Shown one piece after another: positions 34,556 to 45,887 of a stretch of DNA of 64,000 nt. Positions within the stretch are counted from its first letter, which is position 1; each line of letters opens with the position of its first letter. The notes below the pieces were generated by a model that was not told where the DNA came from, ran no database searches, and was given only the letters and a program-made list of their open reading frames with translations. The translations under genes and the position numbers were made by a program. This DNA comes from Hypericum androsaemum (taxonomy: Eukaryota > Streptophyta > Magnoliopsida > Malpighiales > Hypericaceae): the NCBI GenBank assembly GCA_963995505.1, contig OZ023182.1:9106707-9170706 (forward strand), given 5' to 3'.

Positions 34556-36829
34556 ATAATCTTGAGTGCGATTATGGAATTAGTTTCTTTGAGGCTAAAG
34601 CCTAGTGGTGGTAAGACTCTTCATGTTGCTTCGTTTCTCTTGATTGGGAAGTTAATCTCGGCTAAGATTCTCCATTCTCCTTCTCTTAGAGCTAGCCTCT
34701 GTAGCTCTTGGGGTTTAGCTTAGGGGGATGTTCAAGTTTTGGAACTTCAACCAAAAATCTTCTCTTTCACCTTTGGAGTGAAGGAAGCTAAAGAAAAAGT
34801 TTTGTTTGGTAGGCCTTGGGCCATTGGTGGATCTCACTTTATCATTCAAGTTTGGGATGCAAACTTGCACTGGTATGAGGTTATTTTTAAGAATTCTTTT
34901 TCTTGGATCCAAATCAATGGCCTTCCTCCTACCTTTATCTCAAAAGAAACGGCTCTCGCTGTGGGTGTCTATTTTTTTGGAGTGGAGGAGGTCGACTTTT
35001 CTGAAGATGATTTTAATAGAAGGGACTCCTTCTTACGTATGAAAGTCAGGTTAGAAGTTGAAAAACCTCTAAGTACTGGGTTTATGCTTCAAAGGGATGG
35101 CCTCCCTGATATGGAAATAAAGTTTAAGTATGAAAGACTGGCTGAGTTTTGTTATGGTTGTGGTGTGCTGGGTCATTCTCAAAAGCTTTGTACTGCAGTT
35201 GGTTTAAGTTCTAAAAAAGGTCTCTATAGGGCTTGGCTTCGGCCTGATTATTTATGAGGAGGTAAAAACCAGCAGAGCTCTTCTTATTGCTGGTCTCCTG
35301 GTGGTCAACCATGGGCCTCCGGTCAGCCCCTGAAGATTATATCCAGGCCGAGTTTGATGGCAGTTGTTAATGATGCTCAAGTTTTGACCCTAGTTGATAA
35401 ATTTAATGCTCTTTCGGGTGCTTTGCTTGACTTCTCTTTGGTCCCTTTGGATGGTGTGGTGGTCTCACCTTGTCTAGAGGTTGAAGATGGGGTGGTTGGT
35501 TTGGCGGTTGGTAAAAACAAGACTTCCACTATTTCTGCTGGTCGTTTGGAAGTAGCCTCTGACAGTGAGCCGCTTGCTCAGAATGTAAATGATGAAAATT
35601 CTAGATCTTTTGTGGATTTTTCGGTGCAAGTGGGAGAAACCCTTTTTGATGGTGATGGTGAAAGCCCATTTTTTCTCCAGATGAGTGGGCCTACTTCTAG
35701 GTCGCTACTTCATAGTGGAAAGTCCACTAAGCCTGTGGGTGAGGTGGTAAGTGGATCCTCTGAATCTTCCCACGTGACCCTCTTTACTGTGCCTATCAGT
35801 TTGGCCTCTTCCACGGGGATTCACGTGGACTTAAACTTAAGTGAATCTATTCACTACCCCAAAAAATTGAAAAGGAAAGTGTCCTCTAGTTGTTCGGGCT
35901 CAAGAAAAGGAATTAAGGGTTCGAGGAATTTGCTGGTTTTGGCCGATGAGGATTGTACGATGTCCGATAATATTGAAGACGATGACTATGATGGTGTTGG
36001 TGTTCTGTTGGGTCAGAAGCTCTCTCATGTGGAAGGTGGGTTGAGGGATTCATTTGTTAGGATTCGTGGGAAGGCTGTCGCTTCGGGGAGAATTGTTAAA
36101 AAATCCTCTTTCAATGAGAATCTTAGATGCGTTATTGGAGTTGGAAGTGGAAGTCCTGATGCTTTGGTTCATGATCCTCATCACGTCTCTGTGAAGAAGT
36201 CGCAATTGGGTTCGGTTCTGTCTCGACCTCAGGTATGTCCTCCTTCTCCCTCCACCCTTTCTAGACAGAGTGGTAGCCGAGTGGTTCTAGAATGAGTGGA
36301 AGGTCTTTCAAAAAGCTTTTCGATGAGTGGTAGTCCTGAGCCTGACCTCATTGGTTTTAGGGTTGCTGGAGCTGGTGCCGTGTCTGATGGCTCTGGTCGA
36401 GTCTCTTTGGTGGTGTTACAATTGCGTTCGGTTCTATCTCGGCCACAGGTTTGTCTCTCTTATCCCTCCACCCCCTCTTGACAGAGTGGTAGCTGTGAGT
36501 TTTCAGACAGAGTGGAAGGTTGTCTAAAACCTCTTATTGAGTGTAAGCTCTAATTAAAAGACAGAGTGGTAGGTTTTGCTGATTTTGATTCCATGATTGG
36601 TGGCCGAGTGTACCATGTGGAGGTGGCCCCCCTAGAAGGCAAGGTTCTTTTTCATCCCAAGGTATGTCCCTCTCTAATTTCTACCCTGCCTAGACAAAGT
36701 GGTACGGGAGTGTGCCATATTAGTAGTGTTAGTCTTGTGAGTTCTCCTGACTATTCTAGAGTGGGTGAGGTCCAATCAAAAAGACAGAGTGAAAGGTTTA
36801 AAGTTTGTTGGAATGCAGCCTTGCTCAGT
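34556..36829 (+). pseudogene. LINE ORF1 (DUF4283-like plus CCHC zinc knuckle)
   Basis: One frame runs from before 34556 to 36481, broken only by stops near 34721, 35255, 36293 and 36479. The N-terminal part (SFLLIGKLISAKILHSPSLR and FGRPWAIGGSHFIIQ) matches the DUF4283 region of plant LINE ORF1. A CX2CX4HX4C knuckle (CYGCGVLGHSQKLC) lies near 35155. The following Ser/Val-rich tail ends in a tandem repeat of about 215 bp. The protein would bind element RNA. Four nonsense codons without frameshift suggest decay by point mutation. Confidence 0.85.
36080..36800 (+). repeat. In-frame tandem repeat of about 215 bp in LINE ORF1
   Basis: The phrase CTCG(A/G)CC(T/A)CAGGT(A/T)TGTC, then CCCTCCACC, then AGACAGAGTGGTAG recurs near 36221 and 36437, and in weaker form near 36650. 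The spacings are 216 and about 213 bp, both multiples of three, so the repeat grew while the frame was coding, about 72 residues per unit. Additional AGACAGAGTGG(A/T)A(A/G)G copies lie near 36520, 36561 and 36781. Confidence 0.65.
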
Positions 36830-37019
36830 GAGTGATCTACTTTCTCTTACTCCGGTGGAAATTGAAGGTAACTCTGCTATAATTTTAACCCTTTCCAGGG
36901 AAACAGTGGCACTATCTCCCAAGACTCAACGAGTTGATTTATTTAGAATTGTCAAGGGCTAGGTACCCCCTCGATAATCCATCTCTTGAAAGGCCTGATT
37001 AGAAAACATCGCCCCCATG

Positions 37020-40000
37020 TTGTTTTTCTAATGGAAATAAAATAAGGTAGGAAGAAAATTGATAAATTGGAAGTTTGAGTACATCTTTTACGTTGATCCT
37101 CGGGGTAGATCCGGGGGTTTGGCGTTGTGGTGGACCAATGGTATTGATATTGACATTCTCAATTTTTCCAAAAATTGTGTAGATACTTCCTGTCGGTTTG
37201 TTCAAACTTCTCTTGGTTTTGTTCTTTTACTTACGGTGAACCAGATTCCTCTAAGAAGAGGAGATTTTGGCAGTCCTGTACTAACTGCTGCAGGAACCCT
37301 TCTTCTCCTTGGCTTTGCATCGGAGACCTCAACATCATCGCTTCACCGGATGAGAGGAAATGAGGTAATTTTTCAGACTTTTGGCAGATTGATCTGCTAA
37401 ATGAGTTCGTGCAAATTGGTGAACTCATTGACGTTGGCTTTAAAGGTAATCCTTTTACTTGGTCAAACTTGCAACTTAGGAATGCTAATCTTTTTCAACG
37501 TTTTGACATAGGTTTAGCTAATGTTTCTTGGCAAAATGCTTTTCCTAGGGCGCAGATTGTTCATAGGCCTATTGAGGGGTCTGATCACTGCTTTTTGTTG
37601 TTGCAAAGGGATTTCTCAAAAATCAAACGCAGACCTTTTAGATTTGAAGCTTTTTGGGCAAAGATGGATGGATGTAGAGATGTATTGGATCATTCATGGT
37701 CTATTTCTCCTTGCAGAATTCCTCCATTTATTTTCAGGAAAAAAATTTTGAATTGTACTACTGATCTGCTCTCCTAGAGCAAAAATTTTAATGAGTGCAG
37801 GAAGTCCGGGATTGGGGATTTATCATGCCAGCTTCTTGCGATTCAAGCGAGCGACCATACCGCCCAATATAAGATCCAAGAAGTTAGGATTAAAGCCGAG
37901 CCTGCTGATTTGTATTTGAAAGAAAAAGTTTTTTGGCAGCAACGGTCTCGTGTGAATTGGCTGTACTGTGGTGATAAAAATACGTCTTTCTTTCATACGA
38001 AGGCTACCCAACGGAGGCAATCTAACCAGGTAGTTAAGCTTCAAATCGGTGATGGTACTTGGGTTGAGGATGAATCTATTTTGCAAGACTTGATTCAATC
38101 ACATTTTCATGCTCTTTATACCCGTACTTCTACTGTGGATGCTACTGATTTAATTGATTGTATTCTCTCTTTGGTTACGAGTGAGATAGCTGATGGTATT
38201 ATTAGGCCTATTACCTTTGAGGAAGTCAAGAATGCTGCTTTCAGTATGGGTGATACTAAGTCCCCAACCCTGATGGATTTCCTGGAATTTTCTACCACAA
38301 ATATTGGTCTGTTGTGAAAGATGATCTCTATGCTTTGATTCTTATTCTCTTTGAATCTTCTGTTGTGCCTAGAGAGCTTAATAAGATCTTTATCTCTTTG
38401 ACCCCTAAGACTAGCAAGCCTACGGATGTGCATTATTTTAGGCCTGTCAGCTTATGTAATTTTGCCTATAAGGTCTATTCGAAGGTGCTTGCTAGTCGTT
38501 TGAGTCCTTGGATGAGTTGTTTAACTTCGGAGTGTCAGGGAGCATTTATTAAGGATCGATGCATTCAGGATAATTTAATTATTGCTCACGAGGCTTTTCA
38601 TTATCTCAAAACTTCGAAAAGAAAAAAATCAAATCATTTAGCAATGAAACTAGATTTAATGAAAGCTTGTGATTTGGTTGATTGGATTTTTTTTTGAAGA
38701 GGGTTCTTGTCAAAATTGGTTTCCCTCCGAAATGGGTTAAATGTGTCATGAGTTGCCTTCATTCTACCTCTTTTAGTATTTTGTTTAATGGGATGCCGTT
38801 GCCTTTCTTTAATGCGACCCTCGGGATTATGCAAGGGGATCATCTTTTCCCTTTCCTTTTCCTTTTTGTGTCAGATTCCCTTGCTCACATCATTAATCGT
38901 GCTAGTTCCAGGGGAGATAATTTTGGCTTTCCTCTTAACAGAAATTGCCCTGTGTAAACTCATGCTTTTTGCTGATGACACTATTCTGTTTGGGAAGGAT
39001 AGTGTTGGTGAAGCTAATTATTTTAAATCTCTTCTGACTTCTTTCTGTTTGATGACAGGACAAGCGATCAATTTTCATAAATCTTGTGTCCTATTTTCTA
39101 GATGGGAATCTCCTGAGTTGATCTCTGCCATCACTGTAATCTTGGAAATGAATGTTATGCCTGCAGGTGATAAATACTTGGGAATTCTGTCCATTTGGGG
39201 AAGATCAAAGAGTGAGAATTTGGCTTATATTTTTGATAGAATATTGGCCAAAACTCGAAGTTGAAAATAAAAGATGCTTTCTATGTCAGGTAGGGAGGTA
39301 CTAATCAAATCTGTACTTGCCTCAATTCTATGCTATTTAATGCAATGTGTTTTGTTTCCCGTCTCCTTTTGTGATAAGCTCAATGGTTTGATGTCAAAGT
39401 TCTGGTGGTCAGGGGATTTTGATAAAAGAAAGATTCATTGGCTGAGTTAGAGTAATCTCACTGAATCTAAATCTCAAAGAGGATTGGGCTTTAAAGAATT
39501 GAGAACTTTTAATATTGCTCTACTTGGCAAGCAGGTCTGGAGACTGACAAGCCACCAAAACTCTCTGTGCTATAAAATTCTGAAAGGTTTGTACTTTCCA
39601 GATTCTGATTTGTTGACTGCTAACAAGGGTTACAGGCCCTCATGGATTTGGAGTAGTCTTTTGGCTGGTTGGGATGCCATTTGTGATGGTTTCTTTGTTA
39701 AATTGGGAATGGTATTTCTACCAATATTTGGAGTGACCCATGGGTTCCTAGGCTCCCTGATCATAGAATTGCTCCTAGAACCATTTTGGGTACTCAGTTT
39801 ACTTCTGTTTCGGATTTGATCTCTATTTCTACTTCGAGCTGGAACTTTGATCTTTTGCAGACTCTCTTTTCAGGTACCGAACAACAAGCTATCTCCCAAA
39901 TTACTTTAAGCCGAATATCCTTTCGTGACAGGCTTGTGTGGAAACATAGTTTGGATGGGGTTTACTCGGTTAAACATGGTTATCTTTAGATCAAAAGCTA

Positions 40001-40960
40001 AATTGCTAGTTCTTCCTCTATTCGGCCTACTGATGTTAACATGCCTCCATTTGATCCAGGCATCTGGAGGAAGATTTGGAAACTTAAAGTGCCCCCGAAT
40101 GCTATTCCTACTGCTGCGAATTTACATAGGCAATGTCTTTCTAGATCTCCTCTTTGTACTGTTTGTGGGCTTGCTGATGAAATTATTTTGCATATATTAT
40201 TTCAATGCCCTCATACGAGGGCTACTTGGCAAGCTAGTTCGTTTAATTTTAGTTTCAACAGTTCAACTCATGTGACTTTTTTCCATTGGTTGCATGCTCT
40301 CCTTTTGCAATTTCATTCTCATGTGGATCATGACTTGGTCTCTTGGGGTTTGTTCATTTGCTAGAATCTTTGGATTTTTAGGAACAATTTTCTTTTTGAT
40401 GGGGACAAGATTGATCCGATTGAAACTGGGTGGAAAGCTTCTTATTCGTGCTTTGAATATTTGCAGATTGCTGGGGCAAGTGTTGCAGATCAGAATTCGG
40501 GTCCGACACGACCAACTTTATTGACTGCTCCTTCTATTGGAACTATGAAGTACAATTGTGATGCTTCTTAGCTGGATTTATCCTACCCGGCTGGGATCGT
40601 AGCGATTGCAAGGAACCACTTATGCCTTATCATTGAAGGTCAAACCGATGCAAGACTTGCATCCTCTCCACTTGAGGCTGAACTTATGGCTATTGAACTT
40701 GCGCTTTCTTCAATAGGGCGGAAGTTTCATGCCGTTTCTTCGGAGGTTAAAACTGATTATTATCTGCCGTACTCCTTTGTAAATGATCCAACAGCTCATA
40801 TCCACTGGCAAGTCAAAGACCTTGTCATCCGTATACGTGGGTTGTTGGAGAATTTACCTTTGTGTTCGCTAACCTTCATTCCAAGACTTCTGAACCAATT
40901 AGCTCATTAGTTTTGCAAGCAGGTTAGATTGGGTGTGCTCCCGAGGGACTGGTTTGTTGT
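37020..40960 (+). pseudogene. LINE ORF2: endonuclease, reverse transcriptase, zf-RVT, RNase H
   Basis: Endonuclease piece at 37059-37777: GRSGGLALWWTNGIDIDILN, then LIDVGFKGNPFTWSN and HRPIEGSDHCFLLL (the SDH motif). RT at 37910-39264: FHTKATQRRQSN, RPVSLCNFAYKVYSKVLASR, CQGAFIKDRCIQDN, then LFADDTILFG with the catalytic FADD intact near 38968. The Asp of the usual KLDLMKA motif is also kept. zf-RVT at 40041-40364: PLCTVCGLADEIILHILFQC with HTRATW. RNase H at about 40550-40910: CDAS followed by a stop, then LEAELMAIELAL. At least four frame changes and several stops make it inactive. Confidence 0.88.
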
Positions 40961-41629
40961 CCATCCCGTTGAGCTTGATGTATTACTGTTTGATGACTTT
41001 CCCACTTAAGGGCCTTTATATATTGGTTCGTACTTTTAGTATAAAAAAAATACCCTCTACAACCGAAAATAATCATGAAATTGGTATCTTCGCTTCAACC
41101 GGCAATAATCATGAAATGGGAAATAATCATGTACGACCGCATACCCTCTACAGCCAAATCTATTTTTTACTCGAGTCATTTTTCTCTTCCCTGTCTTATT
41201 TCCTAGGGAAGTGAAAAGCTTGTCTGTTTCCCCACTTAACAAGCCCAAAAAGCTTGAATCTTTGGGGGGTTTTATGAGCGATGGAGAAAGATGAGAAACA
41301 AGATGTTGCACGGGAAGAAGAAGCTCATGAGTTGAGTGTTCAAACTCGAGACCTCGAAATCGAAAAAGAAGCCATTTGGAAAGTGGTTATTGGATGAAAA
41401 TTGAAGAGGAAATTGATTCTTTCAGGGGGAATCTGAGGAGGAAGAAAATGGTTAACTATGCTGAGGTTGGCAACCAATACAAGTAACTGTTGAAGAACCC
41501 ATGGTTAAGTGATTCTTAGAGGAAAGTCCAGGGGCATTCCAGGTATGTGGTGTTAGTTTTATTCTGCTTGTTGGAAAACCCGAATTTTTTAATTGGGATT
41601 TTTAATTCGAATTGAAATATTAAAAATTA

Positions 41630-42459
41630 GGGGAAATTACTCTATAGCCTCTCAGGTTTACTTAAATATACTCAAATGTCCTCCCTGTTTGTAAAACACA
41701 CGCCAATGTCCCTCTAGTTTAATTTTATTATACTTTCGGGTCCCGCAATGAGTTTTTTTCTTTTTTGTCATTGAAATGACGAAAATATGCTTTAAACAAA
41801 AAAATCGCTCACGTCATCATCTTCTACCCACGACCAATTTCCAAGCTAATCGATAAAACCACTGCTCTACCCTCCAAAAAAATCAGAACCTCGACAACAT
41901 AAATTGATGAATGGATTGTTGAGGGGATGAACGGCCAGAACCTCGACAGCTGCAACATCATCGTCAATGAGGCGCAGTCCGTGATGAGGTTGACGATGAT
42001 GGTGGAGCAGATCTACCTTTAATCGATGACGGTGGTGCAACCGACAACGGTGGTTCTTCTTCCCCTCCAGATCGATAATGGTTCAGTCCTGAGGTTGATG
42101 ATGATGGTGGTTCCAGGCGTAGGTCAACAGCGTTGACAGTGTGTATCTCTGGCCGTGCCAACGGGCTCGGATCTAGACTTTTTTTTCTTATATTGTTGTT
42201 ATAGATCCGATGGCATTGGGAAAGAGGAAGGTGGAACAGAGGAAGAAGAAGTATGATGTCAGTGGGTTTTTTATTTTTTGTGCTAAGGGTATGTTGGACA
42301 TTTCATTGACAAAAATAAAAAAAGAGAGATGCTATCACGCGCCAGGGATCCGAAAGTATAATAAAAGCAAACTAGAGGGACGTCGGCGTGTATTTTGTAA
42401 ACAGGAGAGACTTTTGAGTATATTTAAGCAAATCCGAGGGGCTGGAGAATAATTTTCCC
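41630..42459. mobile_element. MULE-like element M4 nested in M3
   Basis: 830 bp with inverted arms of about 180-195 bp (41630 to about 41825; about 42285-42459) sharing GGGAAA(A/T)TTA, CTTTCGG(G/A)TCCC, TTTTATTATACTTT and TTTACTTAAATATACTCAAA-type text. The 9-bp duplication TAAAAATTA at 41621-41629 and 42460-42468 is perfect. The interior is gene-poor, with short His/Asp/Ser-rich frames. No transposase. Confidence 0.9.
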
Positions 42460-42795
42460 TAAAAATTAAGATTCTTTTTATTTTGATTCTCATTAATTTG
42501 TTTGATTCTGAATTTTTGTTTTAGTTGAAGGTGGAAGAAAAAGATGAAGTAGGAGGAAGAAGATGAAGTGGGAGGAAGAAGGAAAGATATATGTTTTGTT
42601 TTTTAAGTGGGATGGGCACTTTTGTCTTTTCAAGTGGCCTTTCGCCGGAGAAAATTGAATATTCTAACACCAGGGACCCCAAAGTATAATAAAATTAAAG
42701 ACAAGAAATGTCAGAATATTTTTTAAAATATGAGGAACTAAATTGTTGATTAAATCTAACGAGATGGATACTACAATAATTTGCCCTTTTTTCTT

Positions 42796-43300
42796 TTGTC
42801 TTATATGGAAATGTTTGGGTAGAGATAGTCTAAGAAGTTCAACCCACTTTTAAATAGCACGTCATCCAGTTGATCAGAAGACCGTACAACATAATGATAA
42901 CCTGACACAAACTTTCATATTTACGAGTTTTTTTATTGTATGGTGCTAAATTTTTTTTTACCAATTTGTTGTCCTCGGGAAATGGCTGTTATATAGCATG
43001 TCGTGATAGCAGAAAACGGTATCTCTCTAGCATTTTGAATTAGACAACTGTGGAAAACCAACATTCTGTGGTTGAAGCCGTGACCTCAATCTCTGGCTTC
43101 GGACTTCCGACATGGCTTGACTTCGACTGCGACTTCTTTGAAAATGGTAACTAAATACTATTTTCCGGTCAATTAATATTATGTGCATGTATTAGGGTTT
43201 TGAAAACCCTAATTCCTCATCTAGTGCGACAGGATGATGGGGCTAATTACCATTGGGGTTTTGAAAACCCTGTTTCCGTTTATAATTTACAAAATACAAT
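42796..43300. other. Intergenic, no gene recognised
   Basis: It lies between M3 and Copia element 3. GGTTTTGAAAACCCT occurs near 43196 and again near 43257. No ORF of note. Confidence 0.4.
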
Positions 43301-43622
43301 TGTTGAGAATGGCGAGAAGTTGAGGGAACTATCGGCATTGGCGGCAGGCAAACCTCTCGCAAGTTAGTGGCGGCAGTTTTTCCTGATTTGTTTCGGCTCT
43401 TAGTTTGGACTCCTAATTTGACATAGATAGGTTTTTTATACTCCAAGGGTTCGTCTATTATATAAGGACGTGTTACTCTAGAGTTAGTTATGACTTTGTG
43501 ACTCGGTATCATCAATAAAAGTTCTCCTTTCGTCCTATGGACGTTGGCATAAGGCCGAATCACGTAGCTCTTGTGTCTGTGTTCTTTGCGCATTTTGTTC
43601 TCTCATTTCTGATTTCCTAACA
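43301..43622 (+). repeat. 5' LTR of Copia element 3
   Basis: 322 bp, TGTTGAG...TCCTAACA, followed at once by AGTGGTATCAGCGC, an initiator-Met-tRNA-type primer site. A TATATAAGGAC box lies near 43460-43470. Confidence 0.85.
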
Positions 43623-43647
43623 AGTGGTATCAGCGCTAAGGTTGAAG

Positions 43648-45096
43648 ATGGTGGATCATGACGCGAAGTTTGCTCTTGTGAAATTTGATGGATCATCGAA
43701 TTTCGGGTTATGGCAAAGGCGTCTCAAAGATCTGCTGGTGCAAAAGGGATGGTCATCGTGGTCTCGGAGAAGAAGCCTGAGAAGAAGGAGGAGCAATAGT
43801 AGAAATAGATGGAGGCCAAGGCGGTGGCGACGATTCGCTTGTCCTTGACAGATGATGTAATGTATCACATCATAGATGAGGAGTTACCAGCTGAGGTATG
43901 GAAGAAATTAGAGCATAGGTATATGTTAAAGTCTCTATCGAACAAACTTTATCTTAAGCAAAAGTTGTACGGGCTCAAGATGAAGGAGGGCTCGGATTTG
44001 AGCCAACATATCAATATTTTCATTCAGCTATTGAGTGATTTGAGAAGGGTCAATGTGAAGTTCGATGATGAAGACAAGAAATTCTTGCTGCTGAATTCCT
44101 TACCAGGCTTCTACGAAAATTAGATTATAACTCTAACTTGGGAGAATGAGTCTCTGGTGTTGGAAGATATCACGAGTGCTTTACGAGAGTATCATTGAAG
44201 GAAGAAAACTGGAGATGATCAAATAGTAGGGCTGGTTGTGAGGGGTAGCCGTGATCATGGAGGAAAAGATGGAAAAAGGATACAAGTCGTGGTAAAGAAG
44301 GTTAAAAAAAGTTACTTCAAGCTCGGAGAAAAAGGGCACGTGAAGAAGGATTGTCCGAAAAGAACTAGGGCTTGTGACGGATCGAGTTCCGTGACTAAGG
44401 TCTCATATTCGGACGGTTCGGATGGTGATTATCTTTTTATCTTATCAAGTTTAAAGCATTCTAATTCCTTGATTTTGGATAGCACTTGCTCTTTCCACAT
44501 GACGCTCGAAAGAGGGTGGTTCGACACCTACAAGTTCGTTGATTCAGGTATGGTGACTATAGGTGATAGTTCTACTTGTAGAATTACTGGCATAAGTGAC
44601 ATCCGGATCAAAATATAGGATGGTGTTGAGAGAAAGTTGTGTGGGGTTAGGCATGTTCCGAAGTTGCAGAGAAATTTGATCTTATTAGGAGCTTTGGATT
44701 ATAGTGTGTACAACTATAAGATTGTAGGCGGGCTAATTGAGGTGGAGAAGGATGCTGTAGTGGTGATGAAGGGTGAAATGGATGCTGAACACCTACAAGT
44801 TAGTGGGGAACATGGTTGTAGTTAGAGTCACCTCGTTGGGTTCCGATGGAGGGGAGAAAAGCTCTTGTGTGATGAAGAACATGCTTGACATAAATGGTTT
44901 GAGTGAAGTTGGAATTTACGGAGACAAAGTTAGCAAGTTCTCGCTATGGTTGTCTAAACGAACGTTTACGTCAAAGGTGTTGGGTAAGTTTTGCATGAGA
45001 AATGTGAAGCCATTGGTAGTACCACGGGGTGAATTGGGTATTTTACTCAAGGCCGAACGTTGGAGTTTGTGGCATGTTGAGGGTTCCACTAAGTAG
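43648..45096 (+). pseudogene. Copia gag-protease remnant
   Basis: Gag begins at 43648 (MVDHDAKFALVKFDG, NFGLWQRRLKDLLVQKG), changes frame near 43800, and continues with LSNKLYLKQKLYGLKMKEG to 44123. The zinc knuckle near 44310 reads SYFKLGEKGHVKKDC: the first two Cys have become Tyr and Leu, so it cannot bind zinc as usual. The protease motif is LILDSTCSFHMT near 44464, where DSGCSFHM is usual, so Gly is replaced by Thr. KLCGVRHVPKLQRNLI follows. After 45096 only short frames remain before the LTR. Confidence 0.8.
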
Positions 45097-45534
45097 AACA
45101 AAAGGTTGCCCGTTGTATGCTATAGCATGTAGCATTGGTTCGAGGCAAAAAAGTCCAACGGAGAAGTAGTTCGAGGTTGCGGAGGATGGGGTTGACCGAA
45201 AAATAGAGGGCGCATCTATTGGCCACAAGGTTGCTTCGGCAGGTGAACTTGCAGTTTGGGGTTTAATAGAGATTGGAGAAAATACGCCATGAAAGCTCGG
45301 GAGTTGCTTGAGTTTGGGGACTGTCTCCAAGTGATTGAACGGAAAAGGTGGTGAGAAAGTTGAGATGGTCTTACTGATGGTGGTGTGTCTATGGTTCGAG
45401 ATGGAGCCGGTAGAGTAGATTCAGTTTCACAAGATCTCATGGTTCTTCGTAAGGCGGTGTCTCATCTAGGTGAAACTTGTTAAAGTTCGGGTAGAGCTTC
45501 ATGGTTCTTCCACGGGATGACTTCTCGTGGAGAT

Positions 45535-45887
45535 TGTTGAGAATGTCGAGAAGTTGAGGGAACTGGCGGCCGCCAGTGGCGGCAGGCAAAGCTCTCGGTG
45601 TTGTGGTGTTGGCGGGCTTTGCAAATGAAATGGCGGATGCCAGTGCCACCCAATTGGCGGCCGCAAGTCCGCGGTGGCAATTTTTTCTGATTTATTTCGA
45701 CTCTTATTTTTTACTCATAATTCAACCTAAATAGATTTCTTATACTCCAAGAGTTCGTCTATTATATAAAGACGTGTTACCCTAGTATTAGTTATGACTT
45801 GTGTTCATAAACATCAGACCGAACCATATTACTCTTGTGTCCGTATTCTTTGTACATTTTGTTCTCTCGTTGCTGATTTTCTCACGA
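45535..45887 (+). repeat. 3' LTR of Copia element 3
   Basis: It matches the left LTR over most of its length but has an insertion near 45566-45680 rich in GGCGGCCGC/GGCGG. It is clearly more diverged from its partner than the LTRs of element 1 are from each other. Confidence 0.8.

Larger units (their letters stand above)
34548..41050 (+). mobile_element. Full-length but dead LINE (L1-type) inside M3
   Basis: It contains ORF1 (nucleic-acid binding), AP-endonuclease, reverse transcriptase, zf-RVT and RNase H in the plant L1 order, and ends in a short A-run (AAAAAAAA at 41043-41050). The 5' edge is approximate. A sequence near the left edge (CAACCGGCAATATTCTTG, 34521-34538) recurs in changed form after the 3' end (near 41060 and 41096). 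This may be an old target duplication or a tandem repeat of the host MULE. All reading frames carry stops. Confidence 0.9.
34171..42786. mobile_element. MULE-like element M3, host of a nested LINE and a nested MULE
   Basis: Inverted arms of about 230 bp (34171 to about 34405; about 42560-42786) share GG(G/C)(A/C)AAATTA, AATATTC(G/T)GACAT, TTCTCCGGCGAA and CTTTCCTTCTTCCTCCCACTTC-type text. A perfect 9-bp duplication, TTTTTTCTT (34162-34170 and 42787-42795), flanks it. Its own interior is short (about 34405-34545, 41060-41629 and 42469-42560) and non-coding as far as I can see. The rest is the LINE and M4. The arms belong to the same family as M1, M2, M4 and M5. Confidence 0.9.
43301..45887 (+). 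mobile_element. Internally deleted Ty1/Copia element (element 3)
   Basis: LTRs at 43301-43622 (322 bp) and 45535 to about 45887 begin TGTTGAGAATG and share GAGGGAACT, TATACTCCAAG(G/A)GTTCGTCTATTATATAA and CATTTTGTTCTCTC. The right copy is longer because of an extra GC-rich GGCGGCCGC segment, and its last bases are uncertain. A primer site (GTGGTATCAGCGC) follows the left LTR and a CGTGGAGAT purine run precedes the right one. Gag and a protease region remain. Integrase, RT and RNase H are missing, so it could move only with help. The flanks ACAAT/ATAAT are a possible 5-bp duplication with one mismatch. Confidence 0.85.

Noticed and set aside
35354..36295. 313-codon + strand ORF as a separate gene
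   Set aside because: Same frame as the upstream LINE ORF1 pieces, separated only by stop codons; it is the ORF1 tail.
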